A DNA stretch of 64,000 nucleotides from Lysinibacillus sphaericus OT4b.31 (GCF_000392615.1 NZ_KB933398.1:228183-292182), one strand, 5' to 3'; counted from the stretch's first letter, positions 45,003 to 53,721 are shown. Made by a program: numbers and translations. Notes: generated from the letters alone by a model not told the origin.

Positions 45003-46907
45003 TTATACATTTTTATTAAGCATACGTAAGCCATTTAAAATAACAAGAATCGTACTACCTTCATGACCAATCACACCTAGTGGCAAGTCAACAAGCTGTA
45101 AAAAGTTAGAAGCTATTAATAATATAATGATACCGATAGAGAACATGATATTTTGTTTGACGATACGTTGCATTTTGCGCGATAGGCGAACAGCATAGGC
45201 AATCTTAGATAAGTCATTTTTCATTAAAACTACATCTGCAGTTTCTAAAGCAACGTCGGTACCTTCTCCCATCGCAATGCCAGTAGTGGCAGTTGCTAAA
45301 GCAGGAGCATCATTAATGCCATCTCCAACCATGCCTACGTATTTATATTGACGAAGAAGGTCTTTCATTTCAGTAACTTTTGTTTCAGGAAGACATTCCG
45401 CTACATAATCATTTACGCCTGCTTCTTTTGCAATGACCTTTGCAGTTTTTTCATTGTCGCCTGTGAGCATGACTACATTAATACCTAACTCTTTTAGTAA
45501 TGTAATGGCTTTTTTTGCTTCATTACGAACAGTATCCTTTAAAGCGGTAAGTGCAACGATGCCTTCGTTGTCACGAATGAAAATAACTGTTTTTCCTTCT
45601 GCGGCAAGTAAAGCTGCGGCACCATCTGCAAATGCATGGGCTTCTTCTCTGCCTACAAAGTCTGGTTTCCCCACTAAATACTCCGTTTCATTGACAAAGC
45701 CCTTTATCCCCCAGCCAGGTATGTCTTCAATAGTTGTCTGTGCATATTGCGTGAAACCTTCAGCTTTTGCATAGGAAGTGATGGCTTGTGCTAATGGGTG
45801 ATTCGACTGTGCTTCAATACTTGCAAGGATGCTCATTGTCGTACCTCTATCCAATCCTTCGCGAACGATGAAATCAGTGACGACTGGTTTCCCTAGTGTT
45901 AAAGTACCTGTTTTATCTACTGCTAATGCACGTAATACGCTTAAATGTTCTAAATGTAAACCGCCTTTAAATAGCAAGCCATTTTTAGCTCCGTTTGAAA
46001 TGGCAGCTAGTGTGGCTGGCATAATCGATGCGACAAGCGCACAAGGTGATGCAACTACTAACAAGACCATTGCTCGGTAAAACGTTGTTGTCCAGTCCCA
46101 ACCAAGTAAAAAGTGGGGGAGAAACATCATAAGAGCAACCGTCAGTAATACGAACTTTACATAAGTACCTTCAAATTTCTCGATGAATTGTTGAGAAGGT
46201 GATTTTTCACTTTGCGCACTTTGCACAAGGCTAATAATTTTTTGAAACAATGTTTCAGAATTTGGCTTTGTCATTTCCATTGTAATCGCACCGTTTAAGT
46301 TGACTGTTCCTGCGAATACCTCATCGCCTTCGCCTTTAGCAACAGGGAGAGGCTCACCGCTAATAGCTGATTCGTCAATAGAAGACTGTCCTTTGAAAAT
46401 CACACCATCTGCTGGTACACGTTCACCAGGTTTAATAAGTAGGTGGTCACCAATAGTTAATGTAGCAACTGCAACTTTCATTGGCTCAAAGCCACCACGT
46501 ACTAGCCAAGCCTCTTCAGGTTGTAAATTCATCAGTGCTGAAATTTCACGATGACTTTTATTCATGGCATATGTCTCTAATGCACCACTTACAGCAAAGA
46601 TAAAAATCAAGATGGCTCCTTCAGTCCAGTAGCCGATTGCAGCTGAACCGATTGCGGCTAATACCATAAGTAGTTCGACATTCAACTTTTTATCTGCAAG
46701 TGTTTCTTCAACACCTTCTTTTGCTTTCGCAAAACCCCCGACACAAAATGCAATCATATATAAAAGAACGGAAGCGGTTGTTTGATCGCTAGAATCCAAA
46801 CGCCAAGCAAGTAAAATGAAAAATCCTGCTACGATAGCGGCAATTAGTTCAGCATGTTCTTTTGCTTTCTCAATTAGATTAATATTTTCTTGATTAGAGT
46901 AATCCAT
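45003..46907 (-). CDS. pfeT: P1B-4-type metal efflux ATPase, PfeT (ZosA)-like
   Basis: 634 residues, no N-terminal metal-binding domain. The P-type motifs are complete: SGEP, ion-site SPC at 287-289, phosphorylation DKTGT with D331, TGDN and GDGINDAP. The C-terminal helix carries HEGST (615-619), which with SPC marks the P1B-4 group. B. subtilis PfeT, formerly ZosA/YkvW, is of this group: a PerR-repressed and Fur-activated Fe(II) efflux pump. The upstream region here has a PerR-like box and a Fur-like box, which supports iron export. Zn or Co cannot be excluded. AGGAGGG precedes the ATG. Confidence 0.88.
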   Translation of the reverse strand: MDYSNQENINLIEKAKEHAELIAAIVAGFFILLAWRLDSSDQTTASVLLYMIAFCVGGFAKAKEGVEETLADKKLNVELLMVLAAIGSAAIGYWTEGAILIFIFAVSGALETYAMNKSHREISALMNLQPEEAWLVRGGFEPMKVAVATLTIGDHLLIKPGERVPADGVIFKGQSSIDESAISGEPLPVAKGEGDEVFAGTVNLNGAITMEMTKPNSETLFQKIISLVQSAQSEKSPSQQFIEKFEGTYVKFVLLTVALMMFLPHFLLGWDWTTTFYRAMVLLVVASPCALVASIMPATLAAISNGAKNGLLFKGGLHLEHLSVLRALAVDKTGTLTLGKPVVTDFIVREGLDRGTTMSILASIEAQSNHPLAQAITSYAKAEGFTQYAQTTIEDIPGWGIKGFVNETEYLVGKPDFVGREEAHAFADGAAALLAAEGKTVIFIRDNEGIVALTALKDTVRNEAKKAITLLKELGINVVMLTGDNEKTAKVIAKEAGVNDYVAECLPETKVTEMKDLLRQYKYVGMVGDGINDAPALATATTGIAMGEGTDVALETADVVLMKNDLSKIAYAVRLSRKMQRIVKQNIMFSIGIIILLIASNFLQLVDLPLGVIGHEGSTILVILNGLRMLNKNV

Positions 46908-46920
46908 TTATATCCCTCCT

Positions 46921-46939
46921 GATAATGAAAATCAATATC
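46921..46939 (-). promoter_or_regulatory. Fur-box-like element abutting the pfeT ribosome-binding site
   Basis: GATAATGAAAATCAATATC matches the classical 19-base Fur box (GATAATGATAATCATTATC) at 17 positions. It directly adjoins the AGGAGGG of the ATPase gene, roughly 80 bases inside the predicted transcript. Confidence 0.65.
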
Positions 46940-47009
46940 AAAACCCTTAATAAACAAAGAAATTCAGTTTTTTATAGTTAGAAAGAAATTTTACTTCTTT
47001 CTTTGTAAT

Positions 47010-47024
47010 TTAGAATTATTATAA
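47010..47024 (-). promoter_or_regulatory. PerR-box-like element over the pfeT promoter
   Basis: Read on the minus strand, TTATAATAATTCTAA matches the PerR consensus TTATAATnATTATAA with one mismatch. It contains a TATAAT hexamer (47018-47023) that would be the -10, so PerR binding would block transcription. Confidence 0.65.
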
Positions 47025-47129
47025 CAAAGGAATTTGGAAAAAGAAAGTAAGAAGTTGATGAGTATCGTTAAAGGCTGTCAATGAGGCATCGAATTATTTA
47101 GTTGATCACCTTTGCGCGGGGGTGATGCC

Positions 47130-47210
47130 ATTTTGGCTGAGCGTTTTCCGGGTGTGTCCGCTGACTGGCTTTGGGGCAAACAGCATGTTTGTCAGACGTG
47201 CGGATACTCC
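47130..47210. repeat. Degenerate intergenic repeat, second copy
   Basis: GAGCGTTTTCCGGGTGTGTC and onward aligns with the core at about 17102 (GAGC.CTTTCC.GGGGGCGTC). It is a worn copy of the same Bacillaceae-type element, without a gene. Confidence 0.4.
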
Positions 47211-47273
47211 GCTTTAAGTTAATGGTTTTTGCTTTACATACAAAAGATCTTTTCGATAATTTGTCCAGAATAG

Positions 47274-47316
47274 AAAAAAAGGCACAGAATATTCACTAGG
47301 AATATTCTGTGCCTTT
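47274..47316 (-). terminator. Terminator hairpin (fumarase) used as the intron target
   Basis: Stem AGGCACAGAATATTC / GAATATTCTGTGCCT, about 16 base pairs, with TTTTTTTC following on the minus strand. The group II intron starts five bases past the hairpin on the plus strand. Confidence 0.85.
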
Positions 47317-47320
47317 AAAT

Positions 47321-47771
47321 GTGCGCCCGGCATGCGTATGAACTATAGGGTGCAAGTCCCGAACCCCGAAGACAGAAGTAGAGGTTAGCCAAGAGCAAGG
47401 GTGTCCGTGGCGACGCGGAATCTGAAGGAAGCTGGAGGCAAAACACCGGTCCGAGGAACACGAATCTCATATAAGGCTAGGTATGATTGGATGAGTTTGC
47501 ATTACAAAACAAAGTCCTTTCTGTCGAAGGTCATATCGAGTAAATGAGGCGGATAGATGGTGTGAAAGTGCATACGCTTACCCGGGGAGGTCTGATGGAA
47601 ACGTGAAGTACCCTTCATAACCTACTTGGTGACAAGTAGCTGAACCATCAGAAGTCAGCAGAGGTCATAGTACGAAACTTTGCGTTATTCATCTTAATTG
47701 AACCGCCGTATACGGAACCGTACGTACGGTGGTGTGAGAGGTCGGGAGTTAATCACTCCCTCCTACTCGAT
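47321..47771 (+). mobile_element. ORF-less group IIC intron
   Basis: About 451 bases with all group II intron landmarks. The 5' end is GTGCGCCCGGC. Domain I blocks include AGGGTGCAAGTCCCGAACC, GGTGTCCGTGGCGAC, GGAATCTGAAGGAAGC and AAACAAAGTCCTTTCTG. Domain II/III text includes TTACCCGGGGAGGTCTGATG and GAAGTCAGCAGAGGTCATAG. Domain V lies at about 47699-47735 (GAACCGCCGTATACGG and ACGTACGGTGGTG), and domain VI ends TCCTACTCGAT. It closely resembles the Oceanobacillus IIC intron. Only about 30 bases separate domain IV start from domain V, so there is no reverse transcriptase/maturase gene. It sits right after a terminator hairpin, the usual IIC target. Confidence 0.93.
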
Positions 47772-47829
47772 TTTGTGCAGAAATTACAATTAATTATTAC
47801 TTAAAATAACTAAAGGAATGCTAGCCTTA

Positions 47830-49368
47830 TTAGAAAATGCGTTCAGCGTGAAGGGCTAGTTTCTCTAGCGAGGATTTGTCTACATCAGCGTGTAATGAGT
47901 TACCGTGTGAATCCATTGTAACGACTGCTGTGAAGCCTTCAACATTTAAATGCCACATAGCTTCTGGAATACCAAATTCCATTAAGTCAACGCCATCTAC
48001 ACCTTTAATACAATCTGCATAGTACTGTGCAGCGCCACCGATTGCATTTAAGTATACGCCACCATGTTCGCCAAGAGCTTTTAATGTTTTTGGTCCCATA
48101 CCGCCTTTACCAATTACAGCACGGATACCAAATTTTTTCATGATGTCTCCTTGGTATGGCTCCTCACGAATAGAAGTAGTTGGACCAGCAGCCTTAACTG
48201 TCCAGTTGTCCTCTTCGTCTTTGGCCATTACTGGGCCGCAGTGATAAATAACTTGTCCATTTAGATCAACTGGTGCATCATGACTCATTAAGTGATGGTG
48301 GATTGCGTCACGGCCAGTATACATGCGACCAGTGATAGCAACAACGTCACCCACTTTTAATGCACGAATTTGTTCTTCAGTAATAGGTGCAGTTAGTTCA
48401 ACTACATCTGTTGAATTATCTTCTGCTGTTGCAGCAACTTCATTTTCTTTGAATGTGATTTTTTCACCATCTTGGTAGTGCCAGTTAATGATTTCACCTG
48501 TTTCAGGATTGATGTCGATTGCCATACGACGGTATGCCCAACAGTTATATGCTACAGATACATAGAAAGAAGCAGGAATACGGTGCATAACGCCTATTTT
48601 ACAGCCAAGTAAAGTTGCTTCACCGCCGAAGCCCATTGTACCGATACCGAATGTATTTGAAGTTTTTACTACATATTCTTCTAGTTTTGCAAGATCTGGA
48701 TTTGGGTTTGTATCTTCTACATGACGGAATAATTGTTCTTTTGCAAGATCATATCCAGAAGAACGGTCACCACCGATTCCAACACCGATGAATCCTGCTG
48801 AACATCCTTGACCTTGTGCTTGATATACAGAGTGAAGGATACACTTGCGGATACCATCTAAGTCACGACCAGCGCGGCCAAGGCCATCAATCTCACATGG
48901 TAAGCTGTACTGGATATTTTTATTTTCACAGCCGCCACCTTTAAGAATTAATTTAATCGTAATATAGTCTTTTTCCCATTGTTCGAACTTCATAACAGGT
49001 AGACCATCACCAAGATTATTACCACTGTTTGCGCCAGTTAATGAATCAACAGCATTTGGACGTAATTTAGCGTCAGCCGATGTGTCATTAATAGCTTTTT
49101 TAATGGCTTCTTTAATTTCTAATTGGTTTACACCAACAGGCGTGTAAATTTTGAATGTTGGTAGACCAGTATCTTGACAGATTGGTGATACGTTATCTTC
49201 TGCCATAATAATATTATTTGAAATTGTGTCTAAACTCATTGCTGCACGTGTGCCAGCATTTTCAGCTTCTTTGGCCTTTTTAATAGCGCGACGCACGTCT
49301 TTAGGTAAGTTCGTAGACGTTTCAGTAATTAAATTGTAAAGACTTTTCTCCAAAGTTTGTAGATTCAT
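47830..49368 (-). CDS. fumA: Class I fumarate hydratase (Fe-S, single chain)
   Basis: 512 residues with the alpha part (about 1-290) and beta part (about 330-510) of class I fumarase fused. It hydrates fumarate to malate in the TCA cycle. Cys for the [4Fe-4S] cluster appear in SPICQDTG, QGQGCSAGF and EATLLGCKIG; the beta part shows KAAGPTTSIREEPY and GKGGMGPKT. The start is the ATG at 49368 after GGGGGG. Its 3' region holds the antisense group II intron before the terminator. The gene symbol marks the type, not a proven orthologue. Confidence 0.93.
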   Translation of the reverse strand: MNLQTLEKSLYNLITETSTNLPKDVRRAIKKAKEAENAGTRAAMSLDTISNNIIMAEDNVSPICQDTGLPTFKIYTPVGVNQLEIKEAIKKAINDTSADAKLRPNAVDSLTGANSGNNLGDGLPVMKFEQWEKDYITIKLILKGGGCENKNIQYSLPCEIDGLGRAGRDLDGIRKCILHSVYQAQGQGCSAGFIGVGIGGDRSSGYDLAKEQLFRHVEDTNPNPDLAKLEEYVVKTSNTFGIGTMGFGGEATLLGCKIGVMHRIPASFYVSVAYNCWAYRRMAIDINPETGEIINWHYQDGEKITFKENEVAATAEDNSTDVVELTAPITEEQIRALKVGDVVAITGRMYTGRDAIHHHLMSHDAPVDLNGQVIYHCGPVMAKDEEDNWTVKAAGPTTSIREEPYQGDIMKKFGIRAVIGKGGMGPKTLKALGEHGGVYLNAIGGAAQYYADCIKGVDGVDLMEFGIPEAMWHLNVEGFTAVVTMDSHGNSLHADVDKSSLEKLALHAERIF

Positions 49369-49551
49369 TTGGTATTGCCCCCCATAGAAAAAATTGATTA
49401 TTTCCACACTACATTATACTCTTTTAGACTAATGAAAAAAAGAGTACTTCTACTTGTACTCGGAATTAAAGACGCATTCATAAAAAAGACACTTGCTAAC
49501 AAAGAACGTTTGTTCTAAAATGGTGGTAAAACTACTTTAGGGGGTACGTGT

Positions 49552-50349
49552 ATGTCTGTAAAGAAACTTGAATTACCTGAAGCATTTGAAAGATTTAGAG
49601 AAGTGATGGAAGAAACGATACAACCATTTATAAATATAGTAACAGAGCAACGAAAGACATCCTTATTTGAAAGCAAATTTGAAGGGGAGCCGTATTTTCC
49701 GCTGACAATGGCGTATCCGAAAAATGCCGAAGGGCAACCATTAAAACTATTAGCGCAAATTAATTTTGCATATGTGCCGAAGCATGTGCCAAACTTTCCA
49801 ACAGAGGGAATTTTGCAATTTTATATCGATGCACATGATGATGTTTTAGGAATGAATTTTGATAATGGCCAAAATCAGCAAGGTTTTCGTATCATTTTTC
49901 ACGAACAGATTGAGGTGGATGCGTCACAATTAATACAAGACTTCTCATTTGTCGATACTAACAAAGAAGACATGTACTTTCCGGTTGAAAAAGAAATGGC
50001 GTTGTCCTTTGAAACGGGTTATGAAGCATTATCTGCAAATGATTTCCGAGGCACTACGCACTACGCAGCTATTTTTGCGTGTATAGAAGAGGATGATGAT
50101 CTAATGGATGAGTTTTATGAAACATTGGATAGCACTGGTCATAAAATCGGTGGTTATCCATTTTTCACACAAGAAGATCCTCGAGCATACGGAGAAAATA
50201 CAGATTCGCAGATTTTATTATTACAGGTGGATAGTGTGGGAGACCACATAATGTGGGGAGATGCCGGAGTAGGCAACTTTTTTATAACAGAGGATGAGCT
50301 AAAGCGAAGAGATTTTAGCCGTGTTCTCTATAATTGGGACTGCCATTAA
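49552..50349 (+). CDS. YwqG-family DUF1963 protein
   Basis: 265 residues. Blocks EGEPYFPLTMAYPKNAEGQP, LLAQINFAYVP, GILQFYIDAHDD, KIGGYPFFTQEDPR and ILLLQVDS are those of the DUF1963/YwqG family. Function is unknown; it is cytosolic. AGGGGG precedes the ATG at eight bases. A bidirectional terminator follows. Confidence 0.9.
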   Translation: MSVKKLELPEAFERFREVMEETIQPFINIVTEQRKTSLFESKFEGEPYFPLTMAYPKNAEGQPLKLLAQINFAYVPKHVPNFPTEGILQFYIDAHDDVLGMNFDNGQNQQGFRIIFHEQIEVDASQLIQDFSFVDTNKEDMYFPVEKEMALSFETGYEALSANDFRGTTHYAAIFACIEEDDDLMDEFYETLDSTGHKIGGYPFFTQEDPRAYGENTDSQILLLQVDSVGDHIMWGDAGVGNFFITEDELKRRDFSRVLYNWDCH

Positions 50350-50384
50350 AAAGCAAGCGGGTAATAACACCCGCTTGCTTTTTA
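50348..50384. terminator. Bidirectional terminator
   Basis: Stem AAAAGCAAGCGGG / CCCGCTTGCTTTT. Confidence 0.9.
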
Positions 50385-50387
50385 CAA

Positions 50388-50573
50388 TTATTTTTCACGA
50401 GCGTTGAATTGCTCCATTTTGTCTTCTAAATCATCCATCATTTGAATTAAACGATCGATATCTTCTAACTCAGTTGTTTCAGGATCGATGGCATCTAAAA
50501 CTTCTAAAAAAATTTCAAGACGTTCTTTTAAATAGGTCACTTGTTGTTCTTTATCAGTGATTGGCTTTGACAT
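50388..50573 (-). CDS. SE1561-type small protein
   Basis: 61 residues, acidic and helical (EQQVTYLKERLEIFLEVLDA, then a Asp/Glu-rich helix ending EQFNAREK). It resembles the SE1561 family of small Firmicutes proteins of unknown function. GAGGTG lies about six bases before the ATG. Confidence 0.75.
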   Translation of the reverse strand: MSKPITDKEQQVTYLKERLEIFLEVLDAIDPETTELEDIDRLIQMMDDLEDKMEQFNAREK

Positions 50574-50855
50574 GCATACACCTCATTTCATCCATTCCAT
50601 AGTAGCCGATTTTATGTTAAATTTCAATGCTTAGGCAAGAACCTAGGACTAAGTGATTATTTTAAAAAACTAGTAATCTGAATATTTACAATATTGTTGT
50701 GCTGTGTTAATGTTGTATTAAGAAATAGTAAAGGAGCTGATCAAAGAAAACGGTGAACTCTAACTCGAAAAGGAGGGAGTTTAAACAAGTAATCGGTGTT
50801 GTAAAAAAAGCCGAAATTCGTGTTTATACAAGTTGAATGGAGATAAGTGTTAGTT

Positions 50856-50900
50856 AAGCCTTAGCGTAAAATCACATGTGGTGAGCGCTAAGGCTTTTTG
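50856..50900 (+). terminator. Terminator-like hairpin in the MFS gene leader
   Basis: Stem AAGCCTTAGCG / CGCTAAGGCTT followed by TTTGG, ending about 40 bases before the MFS start. About 280 bases of leader lie upstream (50574-50855), with an isolated AAAAGGAGGGAG at 50774 that has no start codon at proper distance. Confidence 0.75.
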
Positions 50901-50942
50901 GTATGCTGTTATGTGGAAGATGAATTGATGTTGGAGGAAAAA

Positions 50943-52124
50943 ATGACGTACTTCTCAGATTACAGCAGAAAAAGATTTGCTATTTTAGTGTTAATTGTAT
51001 CGATTTCAGGTTTTTCACAAGGCATGCTTTTACCACTTATTTCGATTATTTTTGAGCGAGATGGTGTATCCTCCGCATTAAATGGTTTAAATGCGACAGG
51101 GCTATACATAGGAACTTTATTGATTTCACCGTTTATCGAACAGCCTTTACGAAAATGGGGCTACAAGCCAATTATCTTAATTGGAGGTGCACTTGTTTTC
51201 GTCTCACTCCTCGTCTTTCCTTTATGGAAAAGTGTGACATTCTGGTTTATCCTCCGTTTATTCATTGGAGTAGGGGACCATGCCTTACACTATGCGACAC
51301 AGACGTGGATTACTAGCACAACGGACCATAAAAGCTTAGGGAAGGGAATGGCGATTTATGGCTTGTCCTTTAGCATGGGTTTTGCAGTTGGACCATTGAT
51401 GGTACGCCTGATACAAATTTCAGAAGCCATGCCATTCATTGTGTCATCTATTATGTGTTTATTTGCCTGGTCATTTGTTTTCTTCTTACGCAATGAAAAG
51501 CCAGAGCGTTTAACTGGTGACATGAATGCGAGGGGATGGAATCGTTATAAAGCCGCGATTTTATTTGGATGGATTGCATTTTTAGGACCATTTGTTTATG
51601 GATTTTTAGAATCCTCATTAAACGCCTTATTCCCTGTATATGCATTGCGTAAGGGTTTTGAAGTCGACATGATTCCGATAATTTTATCGGTCTTTACGTT
51701 TGGTGGTATTTTAACCCAAGTGCCACTTGGTGCACTGGGCGATAAAATCGGACGGCGGATTGTCCTGATGACAGGCTCATTTGGCGGGGCCATTCTTTTC
51801 GCTATTGCAAGTTTTTTAGAACATTCACAAATGGCAGTGGCTATCGCATTTTTCTGCGCGGGGACACTTGTCGGTTCGATGTTTTCACTAGGTATTACAT
51901 ATATGGCTGATTTAACACCGAAGGAATTGCTACCAACCGGAAACCTTCTTTGTGGAATTGCCTTAAGTATTGGTAGTTTAACAGGGCCATTTTTAGGCGG
52001 TATCTATCTAGAATTCGTAAAAAATTATAGCTTCCTTTTACTAGTGGCACTGCTATTGTTAACTGTAGCACTTGTTTTACTCATATTCGGGAAAAATAAA
52101 AACAAGCGACCAATGACAGTTTAA
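50943..52124 (+). CDS. MFS transporter
   Basis: 393 residues, 12 membrane helices. MFS signature loops are seen between helices 2-3 (EQPLRKWGYKPII) and 8-9 (GALGDKIGRRIVLM). The sequence resembles the YfkF/YfmO-like drug-efflux group, but substrate is unknown. GGAGG lies five bases before the ATG at 50943; fifteen residues upstream are excluded. A terminator hairpin in its leader suggests regulation by attenuation. Confidence 0.9.
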   Translation: MTYFSDYSRKRFAILVLIVSISGFSQGMLLPLISIIFERDGVSSALNGLNATGLYIGTLLISPFIEQPLRKWGYKPIILIGGALVFVSLLVFPLWKSVTFWFILRLFIGVGDHALHYATQTWITSTTDHKSLGKGMAIYGLSFSMGFAVGPLMVRLIQISEAMPFIVSSIMCLFAWSFVFFLRNEKPERLTGDMNARGWNRYKAAILFGWIAFLGPFVYGFLESSLNALFPVYALRKGFEVDMIPIILSVFTFGGILTQVPLGALGDKIGRRIVLMTGSFGGAILFAIASFLEHSQMAVAIAFFCAGTLVGSMFSLGITYMADLTPKELLPTGNLLCGIALSIGSLTGPFLGGIYLEFVKNYSFLLLVALLLLTVALVLLIFGKNKNKRPMTV

Positions 52125-52141
52125 TGTCGTGGTCGCTTTTG
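52104..52141 (+). terminator. Terminator overlapping the end of the MFS gene
   Basis: Stem AGCGACCA.TGACA / TGTC.TGGTCGCT followed by TTTG; the stem starts within the last codons. Confidence 0.8.
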
Positions 52142-52320
52142 TATGTAAAATAAAAGAGCGGGGCTCATCTCCCGCTCATAAAAACAAAAAACGCCCAGCA
52201 AATCCGTGCTGTAATGGCGTTTTTCGGTGTGACACGGATGTTCCGTCCATGCCACGTAGGTTTGGCACCTAAGAAATCATTATACAGAAAATCTGCGCAG
52301 AAATCAAATAGATTATGAGA

Positions 52321-52404
52321 TACCCGCGGAATAAGGTGAAATACCCGCGAAAGCACACAAGATACCCGCGAAACAAGAAGGAATACCCGCGGCACTAGAA
52401 GAAC
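52321..52404 (+). repeat. Tandem array of four 21-nt units
   Basis: TACCCGCG recurs at 52321, 52342, 52363 and 52384, exactly 21 bases apart, with 13-base purine-rich spacers that differ. The period equals that of the array at 29059, and both cores begin TACC. The rest of 52125-52523 holds two hairpins, GAGCGGG / CCCGCTC near 52157 and AAACGCC / GGCGTTT near 52190, and no gene. Confidence 0.8.
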
Positions 52405-52411
52405 TACTAAG

Positions 52412-52452
52412 CAAAAAGAGCGTCTCAAAATTTCTTTGAGACGCCCTTTTTT
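52412..52452. terminator. Bidirectional terminator
   Basis: Stem GCGTCTCAAA / TTTGAGACGC with TTTTTTT to the right and TTTTTGC on the minus strand. Confidence 0.85.
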
Positions 52453-52453
52453 A

Positions 52454-52525
52454 TTACTTATTCTTCAACACAAGCTTCGCTACACATTCCACTTGAACAG
52501 AAACAGTTCCATCACTAAATAATTT
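52454..52525 (-). pseudogene. 3' remnant of a lost gene
   Basis: Immediately after the stop of the 79-residue membrane gene, a minus-strand frame reads KLFSDGTVSVQVECVAKLVL and ends at a TAA just before the terminator. It has protein-like composition but no start. It may be the surviving tail of an older gene displaced by the accessory pair. This is inference. Confidence 0.4.
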
Positions 52526-52763
52526 AGTTATTATCGTTACCTTTTAGATTTAAAACACTCCACACAATAAATACAAATCCTATTAATAAAGAAATAATAC
52601 TGAGTATCAATAAATTATTGGGAACATTTTCAAGAAACACATTAAATTCTTCTGTAGACCAAGTACCACTAAGTGAGACACCAATCGAAGCGCATATGTA
52701 CCTAGTCGAATAAAGTATAGCCGCGATAATAAGAAAAATAGAACCATAAATACTTTTAATCAT
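52524..52763 (-). CDS. Small two-helix membrane protein, accessory pair
   Basis: 79 residues, with membrane helices at about 5-28 and 50-70. The start has only a weak AAGAG. It begins 21 bases after the stop of the secreted-protein gene, so the two are probably co-transcribed. I recognise no family. It could be an immunity-type or anchoring partner of the secreted protein; no evidence beyond context. Confidence 0.6.
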   Translation of the reverse strand: MIKSIYGSIFLIIAAILYSTRYICASIGVSLSGTWSTEEFNVFLENVPNNLLILSIISLLIGFVFIVWSVLNLKGNDNN

Positions 52764-52784
52764 AACTTTATTGCTCTTTTCTTT

Positions 52785-53414
52785 TTAAAATTGAACTACT
52801 CTATACTGACGTTCTACCCATTGTTCAGGGTAAACATATTTTGTATCATAAGTTTTTCCACGACTATCATATTTTTGTTCTTGTGTAACTTTATACTTTT
52901 TGTACACATGTCTATATTCTAAACGGTAATTTCCGCTATCATAAGTCTTAGAACGATAACTTACTGATTCCGACCATGATAAAGTAACATCGAAACCCAC
53001 TACACTTTCTAGTTTTTTTACTGGAATCTTAAGTGTACCAGAATATTTATGAGCAACAGTTTTAGTGTGAGATGCACTCAATGATCCTCCACTTACCGTA
53101 GAAGCTCCAGCATAATTCCATGGGCCATATGTTAAACCTTCATAAGTTGAAGACGTACCAAACCACATTAACTGTCTTTCAAATGGAGTAATTTCAAATG
53201 GAGAAATCTCTTCTTCAAAAGGAACCTCTGTACCTATTAATTCATCATCAAGAACCACATCTGTAAAATCAACAACTACTTCACCTTCTGCTAATCCAGA
53301 ATTGACATCGGCATCTAATTCACTTGCAGACGATTCTGTAACATTAATAAAAAACAGTGTTAATATTAATGTTATAGAACAAAAAATAGATAATAACTTA
53401 CTGGAAATTTTCAT
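52785..53414 (-). CDS. Secreted protein of unknown function
   Basis: 209 residues with a clear signal peptide (about 1-30, cut near SSASE). An acidic pro-like region (about 31-75) is followed by a Ser/Gly/Tyr-rich domain. The last 60 residues are rich in Tyr, Lys and Arg (YRLEYRHVYKKYKVTQEQKY) and look like beta-strands. Low GC and flanking intergenic remnants suggest acquisition. The ATG follows GGGAGAGAAGA. I recognise no family; an adhesin, toxin or enzyme inhibitor role cannot be chosen. Confidence 0.65.
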   Translation of the reverse strand: MKISSKLLSIFCSITLILTLFFINVTESSASELDADVNSGLAEGEVVVDFTDVVLDDELIGTEVPFEEEISPFEITPFERQLMWFGTSSTYEGLTYGPWNYAGASTVSGGSLSASHTKTVAHKYSGTLKIPVKKLESVVGFDVTLSWSESVSYRSKTYDSGNYRLEYRHVYKKYKVTQEQKYDSRGKTYDTKYVYPEQWVERQYRVVQF

Positions 53415-53721
53415 TTTCTTCTCTCCCTCTGATTATTGATAACTAATACTCTTTAGTAAGAATCGTTAAAAACTGTATACTCTTAGTTCTCTAATTTCCA
53501 TAAATTCAAAAAACAATTCATGTAAATTTTTCCGATTCTTCTAAAAAATACCTATTATTAATATAATCTATGGAGAAGTAAAAGTCTATTGTTTGTTCTT
53601 CATTACCCATTATCAGTGTAACTTATCTCTGATTTTTAATCTTCATCATCTACTCGAACGATTGAATTCCTCGGTATCATCTAAATTCAATTGTTTATCT
53701 AAAAACTGTAGGAGAGGCTAT

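Noticed and set aside
52165..52428. 87-codon minus-strand frame
   Set aside because: It runs across hairpins, the 21-nt array and part of a terminator and has no ribosome-binding site.
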